NCBI GenBank assembly: GCA_002439585.1
Contig: DJOF01000020.1
Span: 1-24,641 of the forward strand
Direction: 5' to 3'
From: Bacteroidales bacterium UBA6445
GTDB lineage: Bacteria > Bacteroidota > Bacteroidia > Bacteroidales > UBA932
Length of the DNA: 24,641 nt
The position numbers and the translations under genes are program-made. The notes under the pieces were generated by a model. The model was not told the DNA's origin, did not search any database, and saw only the letters and a program-made list of their open reading frames with translations. This document shows positions 1-7,543 of the stretch, piece after piece; the stretch's first letter is position 1, and the number at the start of each line of letters is the position of its first letter.

Positions 1-2
1 GC

Positions 3-242
3 TACTTCGACTACATCGAAGACCTCATAGAGCGCGAAAACACTTTCAGCATGGAGCAGTTCGCCGCCAGCATCAATGAATTTCTGACATTCCGCCGCTA
101 TCAGATTCTTCCCGACAAGGGCAAAATCTCCGCGGCTCAGGCAAAGAAAAAGGCTGAAAATGAATATGCCCTGTTCGACCCTACGCAACAGATTGACTCA
201 GACTTCGATAAGGAAGTTAGGAAAATGCTAAAAGATGAGTAA
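3..242 (+). CDS. RhuM-family protein, C-terminal end (partial)
   Basis: Only the last 79 codons are in the window: the reading frame is open from the left edge (codons from base 3, beginning YFDYIEDL) and stops with TAA at 240-242. An internal ATG at 51 is probably not the start, because the frame continues upstream with family-like sequence. The visible part is charged and helical and matches my memory of the RhuM (virulence protein RhuM) family end, notably the blocks GKISAAQAKKKAENEYALF and DFDKEVRKML. The biochemical role of RhuM proteins is not established; they are often found next to type I restriction genes, as here. The half-length hsdS starts 11 nt downstream on the same strand, so the two are likely co-transcribed. 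The family call rests on about 80 residues. Confidence 0.7.
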   Translation, partial: YFDYIEDLIERENTFSMEQFAASINEFLTFRRYQILPDKGKISAAQAKKKAENEYALFDPTQQIDSDFDKEVRKMLKDE

Positions 243-253
243 TTTTTGACAAT

Positions 254-955
254 ATGGAAAGCACATATAAAATCATCGACATTATAGATTCCTATATTTC
301 AGGAGACTGGGGGAATGATTGCAAGACAAATGAAACTCCGTGTCAGGTATATTGCGTAAGAGGAGCAGATATTGTTCCCATATCAAACTCTCAATACAAC
401 GACATACCGCTACGATATGTATCTATGCGTTCTTTTCAGACTAGATGCTTGCAAGAGGGCGATATCATAATTGAGAAATCAGGAGGAAGCCCAACACAAT
501 CTACCGGTCGTGTAGTCTATGTATCAAAAGAGTTGCTTACAGAAAAAAAGAATATTGTCTGTTCCAATTTCTGCACTGCATTTAGGCTAAAGGAAGGCTG
601 GAATGCTCACTATGTCTTTTTGTACCTTCAGAATGTGTATAACTCTGAGGTGTTTTTCAATTTTGAGGGCAAGACTTCCGGCCTGAAGAACCTAATGATG
701 GACGTAGCCTTCAAGTCTATTCCGATAAAGAACATTGCTATGACAGAACAAACTGCCATATCCGACTCTATATCGGCAATAGATAAAAAGATTTCACTCA
801 ATCGGCAGATAAATGATAATTTACGTGCAAGCCGAGAGCAGAGCCAAACGAAGTTTGAGCTATGCCGAGGCGCAGCCGTAAATGCCGACGTCAGTCGGAA
901 TTTACCGATGCTTGACCGTTCATTAAAAGAGGCAGAAGTTCGTCTCGCTGCTTAG
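254..955 (+). CDS. hsdS: Type I restriction specificity subunit, half-length (one target recognition domain)
   Basis: This encodes a 233-aa protein, about half the size of a usual HsdS. Residues 1 to about 165 look like one target recognition domain, which in this family reads one half of a split DNA site. It is followed by the start of the conserved helix (AIDKKISLNRQINDNL, to residue 190). After residue 190 the sequence stops resembling HsdS and becomes a 43-residue tail (beginning RASREQSQTKF), ending at 955. The break coincides with the end of a 24-bp inverted repeat shared with the opposing hsdS. The last 65 nt overlap the 3' end of that gene on the other strand. I infer that this is the inactive or alternative partner of an inversion switch: flipping 824-1478 would replace the tail with a second recognition domain. 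As it stands it could dimerise as a half-subunit or be non-functional. Confidence 0.85.
   Translation: MESTYKIIDIIDSYISGDWGNDCKTNETPCQVYCVRGADIVPISNSQYNDIPLRYVSMRSFQTRCLQEGDIIIEKSGGSPTQSTGRVVYVSKELLTEKKNIVCSNFCTAFRLKEGWNAHYVFLYLQNVYNSEVFFNFEGKTSGLKNLMMDVAFKSIPIKNIAMTEQTAISDSISAIDKKISLNRQINDNLRASREQSQTKFELCRGAAVNADVSRNLPMLDRSLKEAEVRLAA
800..823 (+). repeat. Inverted repeat, left copy, inside half-length hsdS
   Basis: This 24-bp segment pairs with the reverse complement of 1479-1502 at 22 of 24 positions, including an unbroken 16-bp core GATAAATGATAATTTA (808-823). It encodes N-R-Q-I-N-D-N-L. The opposing copy is read in the same frame, encoding N-R-R-I-N-D-N-L. Upstream of the repeat the two genes diverge, and downstream they differ completely, so it marks a sharp exchange boundary. 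Confidence 0.85.
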
Positions 956-2012
956 TTAAAAACTCATTTTCACTGATATTGCGCTCAATCATTTCAACTA
1001 TTGGACTTGCTACCTTGTTATATTCAGATAAACCGCTTGAATGTGGGTAAGGTATTTCTATAAATGAAATTTCTGGAACAGTAAGCTGTTGTTGAACAGA
1101 ACCGTTTTTCTTAAATTTCATTCCTCTAATTACTTGATGTAGATAAATGTAAGCCCCTTCATCTTTTGGTGTAATAGCTAAAAGTCGAATGATAGGCACA
1201 AAAGGTTTAAGCCTTCTTTCGCAATAACCAATAGTACCTCTTGCAGCTACTGTTATACTATGTCCTTCTATCGTAGCTTTGTCTGTGAAGCCATAAAGTC
1301 CCCTGTTTTCCGTTCCGTTAGAAAATATTGGAATATTACACTTTTGTGTTCTTGTTTTAGAAAATATAGTTGGGCAATCGCCACCAGCTTTTACAGTAGC
1401 TATTTCTCCTATTCGTTTCTTTTCAAGATTTGGACTACAAAAAATGTAATGCGAAGTTATAAGGCGTAACTGCTCCTCTAAATTATCATTTATCCGACGA
1501 TTGACATCTATCTTAACGCAAAACAATCGTATCAGATTGCCGATACTCTCCTCAGCCGTTAAAGATAATCTTGGAATAGGGTATCTCATTATCTGGTTCT
1601 TGTCTCCACGAGGCATCTTGCTGCCCTTAGTCCCTTTCATAACATGGTCATAGAACGAGTCTTGGAGTAAAGATGCGTAAAGAAATTCTTGAGAATGGCC
1701 AGATTTTGCCCGAAAGACAAGAACATCGGCTGAAGCTCCTCCTTCTCTATCAGCGAACCATATTTTCTTAAGATATGGACGTATATTTGCGACTAAAACA
1801 TCACCACTCTGATAATGAGTAAGGAAGCATTTCTGTGGAGGCAGATTTTGTGCAACACCTCGTCCTTCTTTGTTCGGAAGCAACGAGTCTGTTGTAACAT
1901 AATCAGTGAGCGTTACATCCTCCATTGGAATTTTATCCGTCACAAAATCAGCAATCTCGCTCAATTGACGTTCTTGCACTCTCATTTCTTTACAATTTTC
2001 TCTGCAACTCAT
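891..2012 (-). CDS. hsdS: Type I restriction specificity subunit, full-length
   Basis: This encodes the DNA-reading subunit that directs HsdM and HsdR to a bipartite target. The 373 residues divide into recognition domain 1 (about 11-155, with the common block KGSKMPRGDKNQIMRYPIP), a central helix (about 152-192), recognition domain 2 (about 198-335) and a C-terminal helix (about 336-365, ending QRDELLPLLMNG). This is the normal two-domain layout and length. The start is uncertain: the longest frame begins at 2012, inside the upstream small gene, but the ATG at 1985 (MRVQERQLSE) lies 4 nt after that gene's stop and fits the usual HsdS beginning better. Codons 171-178 fall in a 24-bp inverted repeat shared in frame with the plus-strand half hsdS. 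It is last in the hsdR-hsdM-small gene-hsdS run. Confidence 0.92.
   Translation of the reverse strand: MSCRENCKEMRVQERQLSEIADFVTDKIPMEDVTLTDYVTTDSLLPNKEGRGVAQNLPPQKCFLTHYQSGDVLVANIRPYLKKIWFADREGGASADVLVFRAKSGHSQEFLYASLLQDSFYDHVMKGTKGSKMPRGDKNQIMRYPIPRLSLTAEESIGNLIRLFCVKIDVNRRINDNLEEQLRLITSHYIFCSPNLEKKRIGEIATVKAGGDCPTIFSKTRTQKCNIPIFSNGTENRGLYGFTDKATIEGHSITVAARGTIGYCERRLKPFVPIIRLLAITPKDEGAYIYLHQVIRGMKFKKNGSVQQQLTVPEISFIEIPYPHSSGLSEYNKVASPIVEMIERNISENEFLTKQRDELLPLLMNGQASVNSD
1479..1502 (-). repeat. Inverted repeat, right copy, inside full-length hsdS
   Basis: This is the partner of 800-823, with 22 of 24 identical bases in inverted orientation and an exact 16-bp core at 1479-1494. It lies in the central conserved helix of the full-length HsdS, just before the second recognition domain. 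Recombination between the copies would invert the 655 bp between them (824-1478), which contain both hsdS stop codons. Confidence 0.85.
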
Positions 2013-2262
2013 TTATCTCAGCCTCAAGCTTTTCTTTTTGTTCATCTAATGGCGTGATTGGATGGCACTGCCCTCGGTTCAATCCATAGGCATTCACAAG
2101 GTGAATGTCAATCTCTCGTATTTGATTCTTTTTATGGTCTATCTGTTTTAAAATGTAGCCTTTGCTATTGCGTACTGTAAAACGCAATGACACATAAGCC
2201 ACAATGGCCGCAATAATAGACGCAATCGCTCCTATTATCCCAATAACGATACTCAGGTTCAT
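1990..2262 (-). CDS. Small membrane protein with coiled-coil tail, between hsdM and hsdS
   Basis: I do not recognise a family. The predicted protein has 90 residues. An N-terminal hydrophobic segment (about residues 2-26, rich in Ile, Ala and Gly) should span the membrane. A basic stretch follows, and the C-terminal half ends in a charged helical segment with coiled-coil character (LDEQKEKLEAEINELQRKL). The ATG at 2262 lies 2 nt after the hsdM stop; a TTG at 2268 in the same frame would overlap it. The stop lies within 4 nt of the preferred hsdS start, so the gene is tightly packed into the restriction operon and probably translated with it. A role in the restriction system, such as membrane tethering or self-protection, is only a guess from position. 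Confidence 0.7.
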   Translation of the reverse strand: MNLSIVIGIIGAIASIIAAIVAYVSLRFTVRNSKGYILKQIDHKKNQIREIDIHLVNAYGLNRGQCHPITPLDEQKEKLEAEINELQRKL

Positions 2263-2264
2263 AC

Positions 2265-3896
2265 TCAATTGAATTTAAGACTATCCAGCTGCTTCATTAT
2301 CTCCGCCTCCAGCCGGTGGCTCTCCTCGAACTGAGCCGCAAGCTCAGACTTGTAACCGGCCATTCTCTTATTGAACTCCTCCTCAGTGATGTCCACATAG
2401 TCAATCTTTATGTCGAAGTACTGACCAGCCGAGAAACTATAGCCTTTCTCCGCAATCTCTTCAAAGGATGGTGTGACGGAAAAATCATCCACAGCCACTT
2501 TGCCACGGAATGTGTCCACAATCTGCCGGATTTCCTCCGGACGAAGTTTCGTCTTCTGATTGCCGTTGTCTTTGATGGTCTCTCCCAATTTGCTTGCATC
2601 GATCAGCACAGGCTTCTCAATACCGGACTTGTCGATGAAGACGACACTGACATTTGTTCCCGTGTTTGCGAAGATATTGCTCGGCATACTTACTACACCT
2701 CCGAGGAAATGATTATCGATGAGATGTTTCCTGATTTTGAATGCGATTCCGCTCTTGGCCGTAATGAAACCTGTAGGGACAACAATGGCAGCCTTTCCCC
2801 CGTCTTTAAGGCTATAGAGAAGATGCTGGAAGAAACACAAGTAAATCTCCATCCCTGACTTGTCTTTGTTCGGAATATTCGGGACCCCCGCGAAGAACCG
2901 TCCTTTATATGGGTCATTGACCAGGTCGCTATGATAGTCAGAGAAGTTAAGCTTGAATGGAGGGTTGCTGACTATGTAGTCGAATTTCCTTAGCGAGCCG
3001 TCCTCATTCTTGTGGAACGGATGTTTCAGTGTGTTACCCTGAATCACGTGAGTCAGAGAATGACTCATACTGTTAAGGATAAGATTCAGCATCATCATAG
3101 TCGAAGACTTGTCACTGATGTCCTGAGTATAGACCGAGCAGTTCTGCTCTCCGATTGCGTGAGCCAACGCTATCACAAGTGTACCAGTACCGGCGGAAGG
3201 GTCGTAGCAGGTCACATTGGAGACATTGTCTGCAGGGTTTACAAGCAGCTGCGCCATAATGGATGCGATAGCGTGAGGTGTATAATACTCGGCATAGTTT
3301 CCGCCTCCGTTGGCATTGTAGTCCTTGATGAGATATTCGAAGATAGTCGAGAAGAAATCGTACCCTGCCTCGAATGCATTTTCAAACGAGAAACTCGCCA
3401 CATCGCCAATAAGCGACCGGCAGAAGGCGTTTTTCTTCGCCGCACCACCCGAGACCACATCTGAAAGCGGCTTCATAATGGACACTTTCGTCTCATCATC
3501 ATTCAGAATATAGAATATCTCCTCATTTTCCTTTGCTATACTTTCAAGCGTGGAGTCGAACAACTCTGCAAAGACATCCTCGTTCTGACGTTTCGCCAAA
3601 AATGGTATCAGATGTTCTTTCTTCAGAATGATGGTATCCAGCATCAGATCGCACATCTCCTCATAGTCATCTTCAGGAAGCGCATCAAGTGCTGCAAAAA
3701 AGTCTTCCGTCTGAATAAGTTCCGGCTTCACCTTTTTAGCCTCATAAATAAACTTGTCATTCAAGAACTTGTACAGAAAAGTCTCGATGATGACAGTATA
3801 TTCATTGCCGCCTCCGGCCAGGCCATTGTCCACAGTCGTTTTTTTCAACCTGTCAATCAGTTCATAAGTCTGCTGCTTGATTGTCTCTATATCCAT
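2265..3896 (-). CDS. hsdM: Type I restriction-modification DNA methyltransferase subunit
   Basis: This encodes the N6-adenine methyltransferase subunit, which with HsdS protects host DNA and is also part of the restriction complex. In 543 residues one can see the helical HsdM N-terminal domain (about 1-160), the TPHAIASIMAQLL block (206-218), S-adenosylmethionine-binding motif I DPSAGTGTL (232-240) and catalytic motif IV SNPPF (310-314). The length is normal for the family and no frame break is visible. It starts 2 nt after the hsdR stop and is followed at once by the small membrane-protein gene, so the four minus-strand genes form one operon. Confidence 0.96.
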   Translation of the reverse strand: MDIETIKQQTYELIDRLKKTTVDNGLAGGGNEYTVIIETFLYKFLNDKFIYEAKKVKPELIQTEDFFAALDALPEDDYEEMCDLMLDTIILKKEHLIPFLAKRQNEDVFAELFDSTLESIAKENEEIFYILNDDETKVSIMKPLSDVVSGGAAKKNAFCRSLIGDVASFSFENAFEAGYDFFSTIFEYLIKDYNANGGGNYAEYYTPHAIASIMAQLLVNPADNVSNVTCYDPSAGTGTLVIALAHAIGEQNCSVYTQDISDKSSTMMMLNLILNSMSHSLTHVIQGNTLKHPFHKNEDGSLRKFDYIVSNPPFKLNFSDYHSDLVNDPYKGRFFAGVPNIPNKDKSGMEIYLCFFQHLLYSLKDGGKAAIVVPTGFITAKSGIAFKIRKHLIDNHFLGGVVSMPSNIFANTGTNVSVVFIDKSGIEKPVLIDASKLGETIKDNGNQKTKLRPEEIRQIVDTFRGKVAVDDFSVTPSFEEIAEKGYSFSAGQYFDIKIDYVDITEEEFNKRMAGYKSELAAQFEESHRLEAEIMKQLDSLKFN

Positions 3897-3898
3897 AA

Positions 3899-6800
3899 TT
3901 ATCTTGTTATCTGATACTCCCTGTTAATTATATCACTGATATACTGACGCACCGATCTGTCTGTATCAATGTTCTCCTCCCTGAAATGTCTGGTGACGTA
4001 TGTGAGAATATTCTTCTTGAAATATGCCGGAACCTCCAAAATCGCCTGATTATGGAAATATACGTCGTCCACATCCTGCTTTATGGCAAGCAGGATTACA
4101 GTCATCTTCTGTTTCTCTTCCGTCCAGGCATACTGACGTGGGTTTGTGTTGTGTTCTATCTCCTCCTTATCCTTTTCACGCAAACGCTTTTCCACTCTGA
4201 CGAACTTCGTGTCTCCATTATATTTTATTGCCTCTAGAGCATTACGTTCATTGATTCTCTTGATTCTGCGAAGAATGTCATTGACATTCTCGACCTTCTT
4301 GTGCATATTGAACTCGTCCTGCTGCTCCATATCCTTCTTCTTGAACAGCCGCATAAATTCCTCAAGTATCGAGCGGTATTCAGGATCGTTCGTATCAACG
4401 CAAGCTCCTATCTGCTGTCTTGCATGAGCTACCGCCTGCTTGTATTGTTCCTGAATCTCAAGTTCACCCTCACCGCGCTTCACAAATGAGAACTCTATAT
4501 TTTCAAGTGCAGTGTTAAGCAGCTGCCGCACATTGGAAGCCTCATCTGAATTATCTATGAATCCGAGCAAATCAAGCCTATTATTTGCAACTTTGATGAG
4601 ATTCTGTATATTCTTCACCTCAACAATGCGCTCGTTTTCTGAACCTTGAGAAATGAGCATATTCTGAAGGCTTCTCATATCTTCCAGCGCACCAACAATT
4701 TTTCTTACGCACTCTCTGTCATCCTCCATATTCAACTGTCTTGAAAACAGCTCGGGATTATCAAGCTCATATCCCGACAGCGCTTTCTTGGCATTTTCAA
4801 ACCGTTCCTTTGCCTCCTCAATGGTCACAAGCAGTTTGTCTGTATCCTTGAAATTGTCTTTCCCGACCTCGTGTTCCAGTTCCGACTGATACTCCTTGTT
4901 GGTCTTACTGTACTCCTCCTCGATATTGGCAAAATCCACGACATAGCCATATTTCATATCCTTGTAAGGACGATTGACTCGCGTAAGAGTCTGAAGCAGG
5001 TTATGCTCTTTGACAATACGATGAAGATACAACTTTTTGAGTCTCGGTGAATCAAATCCCGTCTGAAGCATCTGGAAGACTATTAGCAGATCTACCTTTC
5101 CATCCTTGAAAAGATCTATCCACTTTGCCCTCGTCTCCTTGTCGAAACTGTCGTATGTGATAAGAGCGGCACGATAACAGCCTTTCTGGCAAGGTGACAG
5201 CTTGACCTCCATCTCATTTGCAGAAATGCTCCTGTAAACAAGGGCACCGTCTTCATCAGTATAGTTGTCAAGCTCGCTCTCGTCAGCATATTTTTCAAGG
5301 AAAAGCCGATACATCATCTGTGCCTGCTCCTTGCTGTTGCACACCACCATTCCTCCTAAAGTCCCGTCCCCATTCTTCACTCTGAAATCTCTTAAATCCT
5401 CAATAACATAATCGAGCAGCGGCTGCACATAGACGTGATGGGCATAGATATCCGTCTCTTTCAGACTATGCGCCTTGATTCTGATGCTGTTAAGGGCTTC
5501 CTTCAGTTTAATCTTATAGTTGGAGCCGATGTCTTCACGTATGAGACGTCGCGTATAGCCGTCCGCAATAGAAGCATTATAGAAATATGTGTGGATGTAA
5601 TCGCCAAAAATATCCTTAGTGTTATACTCCTTGCTGATAATTGGCGTCCCAGTAAGAGCAATCTTAACCGCATTTACATCACTCTGAATCAGATTCTTCA
5701 GGAAGCACCCGTCAGAGCTGTAGTTTCTGTGTGCCTCATCAATGAAATATATTCTCTGAATCGGGACTTTGTAGGCATTTTTTGCCAATGCCTTGGAATC
5801 ATTGGAAAACTTCTGGATATTCACGACCGTTATTTCTGGCTTGCCTTCCATGTTTTGTGTTGTCAGACCGCTGCCGATAATCTTTGCAAAATCCTCCTTG
5901 GTCTGAACGGAATTTACCTTCAGGCCCCTGTAAGAGAACTCTCGCTGAGCCTGAATCATAAGGTCTAGCCTGTCAACAATGAAAAAGAACTGAGGAACGA
6001 CACCTTGCCTTGAGTAATAGTCGGTAAGATACTTCACATTGTAAAAAGACAAAGCCGTCTTGCCGCTTCCCTGCGTATGCCAGATTATCCCTTTTCTTTT
6101 GCCGGAATCAAGGAATCTTTCAATAGCCTTGGTAGCGAATATCTGAGGATACCGCATAATGTGTTTCTGGAGTCCGTTATTATAGTCCACGTAGGCAATG
6201 CCATATTTCAAAAGAAACCAGAATCGCTCGAATGAAAACAGGCTGTCGCAGATTCTCTTGGTCGGTGTGTTCGCCCTACAATTCGTCTGATACTCGCTGC
6301 TGTTCTTATATTGTGGCACATTGTTGTCTCTTAGAAGAATCTCCTCATTTTTTTCAGAAACCGATACGACATTTCTTGCCACAGGGAAACTATCCTGCCC
6401 ATCTTCCCGGAAGCAATTGTATTTAGTGTCCTTTTTTCCGATAGTAGCATAAAAGGCTCCGATTGTAGGCGTGACTTCATTGCTGTCATACTCCATATCA
6501 TTGCTGAACACCATAATCTGCGTGATGTTCAGGTATCTTCTGAACGCCGGATTCTGAAATCTTACTTTCATCCGTTCAGTCTCAGCCTGAATGCCCTTAT
6601 GGTTGTTCTCTTTCTTGACTTCAATGAAAGCCAGTGGCAGTCCATTGACAAACAACGTTATATCCGGTCTATAGTTATCACCATCCTTGTCACCGCAAGT
6701 CATTTCTGTTGCAACCTGAAATGTATTGTTATGGGCAAAGTTGAAAGAGGACGAGAGATCAATGATACGTTCTTCAGTGTTCAACAGCACTTCTTTGTAG

Positions 6801-7069
6801 AATTGCCGCCCCAGATCATCATTTGAGAGGACAGTCTGTATTCTTGCAAGTATCTTTTCAGCTTCGTCTTCTGCCGCGTCAGGGTTTAGCCTTCTATACG
6901 CTTCCTTAAAATATGGCAGCAGAATGTTCGTGCGTGAGTCATAGTCTGTTTTTGGCGCATTTACATATTTCGAACATAACCCCTTCTGGGAAATGTACTT
7001 ATATCCCATCCCCATAAGATGCATAACCGTAGGGAATTTCACACGGCTATCCTCGCTGAATGATGCCAT
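3899..7069 (-). CDS. hsdR: Type I restriction endonuclease subunit (translocase and nuclease)
   Basis: This encodes the motor and cutting subunit of the type I complex; it pulls DNA using ATP and cleaves far from the recognition site. The 1056-residue protein has a PD-(D/E)xK-type nuclease site (P135-D136, E150-V-K152), a superfamily 2 helicase core with Walker A HTQGSGKT (331-338), DEAH box (444-447) and LTGTPI (472-477), and a helical C-terminal region rich in charged residues that in this family contacts HsdM. All key residues are present and the length is typical, so it should be active. It is the first gene of the operon; a candidate promoter lies at 7105-7138. The hsdR-hsdM-hsdS order is common in accessory restriction loci. 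Confidence 0.96.
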   Translation of the reverse strand: MASFSEDSRVKFPTVMHLMGMGYKYISQKGLCSKYVNAPKTDYDSRTNILLPYFKEAYRRLNPDAAEDEAEKILARIQTVLSNDDLGRQFYKEVLLNTEERIIDLSSSFNFAHNNTFQVATEMTCGDKDGDNYRPDITLFVNGLPLAFIEVKKENNHKGIQAETERMKVRFQNPAFRRYLNITQIMVFSNDMEYDSNEVTPTIGAFYATIGKKDTKYNCFREDGQDSFPVARNVVSVSEKNEEILLRDNNVPQYKNSSEYQTNCRANTPTKRICDSLFSFERFWFLLKYGIAYVDYNNGLQKHIMRYPQIFATKAIERFLDSGKRKGIIWHTQGSGKTALSFYNVKYLTDYYSRQGVVPQFFFIVDRLDLMIQAQREFSYRGLKVNSVQTKEDFAKIIGSGLTTQNMEGKPEITVVNIQKFSNDSKALAKNAYKVPIQRIYFIDEAHRNYSSDGCFLKNLIQSDVNAVKIALTGTPIISKEYNTKDIFGDYIHTYFYNASIADGYTRRLIREDIGSNYKIKLKEALNSIRIKAHSLKETDIYAHHVYVQPLLDYVIEDLRDFRVKNGDGTLGGMVVCNSKEQAQMMYRLFLEKYADESELDNYTDEDGALVYRSISANEMEVKLSPCQKGCYRAALITYDSFDKETRAKWIDLFKDGKVDLLIVFQMLQTGFDSPRLKKLYLHRIVKEHNLLQTLTRVNRPYKDMKYGYVVDFANIEEEYSKTNKEYQSELEHEVGKDNFKDTDKLLVTIEEAKERFENAKKALSGYELDNPELFSRQLNMEDDRECVRKIVGALEDMRSLQNMLISQGSENERIVEVKNIQNLIKVANNRLDLLGFIDNSDEASNVRQLLNTALENIEFSFVKRGEGELEIQEQYKQAVAHARQQIGACVDTNDPEYRSILEEFMRLFKKKDMEQQDEFNMHKKVENVNDILRRIKRINERNALEAIKYNGDTKFVRVEKRLREKDKEEIEHNTNPRQYAWTEEKQKMTVILLAIKQDVDDVYFHNQAILEVPAYFKKNILTYVTRHFREENIDTDRSVRQYISDIINREYQITR

Positions 7070-7104
7070 ATAAATCTTTTTTTTTGAAAATGTCCTTGCT
7101 TTTG

Positions 7105-7138
7105 CAAAGTAACAAAAAATATTGATACTTGTTTGAAA
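7105..7138 (-). promoter_or_regulatory. Candidate promoter for the hsdR operon
   Basis: Read on the minus strand, TTACTTTG (7105-7112) resembles the Bacteroidota -7 element TAnnTTTG with one mismatch. TTTC (7135-7138), in place of the -33 TTTG, lies 26 nt upstream start to start. The predicted transcript start would be roughly 30 nt before the hsdR ATG. It is supported by position and spacing only. Confidence 0.45.
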
Positions 7139-7543
7139 TAGTACTTTACATTACATTATGTGTGGCTTAAATGTAATTAGACTCATTATTTTATCTTAAT
7201 CGTTCTAGTATAATATCTGCTCATAAAAACAAAAAAACCGATACAAGGAAATCCGAGAAATTATCATTAAATTCGCTATGGGTTAATTCTGTGCCGTCCT
7301 GGCTATTTAGCCTTGGCTAAAGCATTCAGCATGCTGAGAGGACTTCCAGATTTTTGAGAAAAAGATGCTGAAGCTGTTTTGAAGTGGTTTCCGAATTTTA
7401 TTAAGAGGATTTTTCGAGGCAGCTTCGACTTTGTAATAAGAAGTGTACTGGAGGTATAGGGCTGATGGCAATGATGAAAATGGCCGGAAAGAACCATAAG
7501 AGAAGAGACGAATCAAAACAGATTCACAATTATATTATATAAA
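7139..7543. other. Gene-poor stretch between hsdR and the lipoprotein gene
   Basis: I see no convincing gene here. Two short minus-strand frames overlap each other at about 7303-7516 (64 and 69 codons, different registers); neither has a recognisable domain or a start signal. Small palindromes are present: TTTAGCC/GGCTAAA (7306-7321) and TCAGCATGCTGA (7326-7337). No clear TAnnTTTG promoter is visible for the lipoprotein gene that follows. The stretch could be a decayed gene, a structured RNA or ordinary spacer. Confidence 0.5.
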
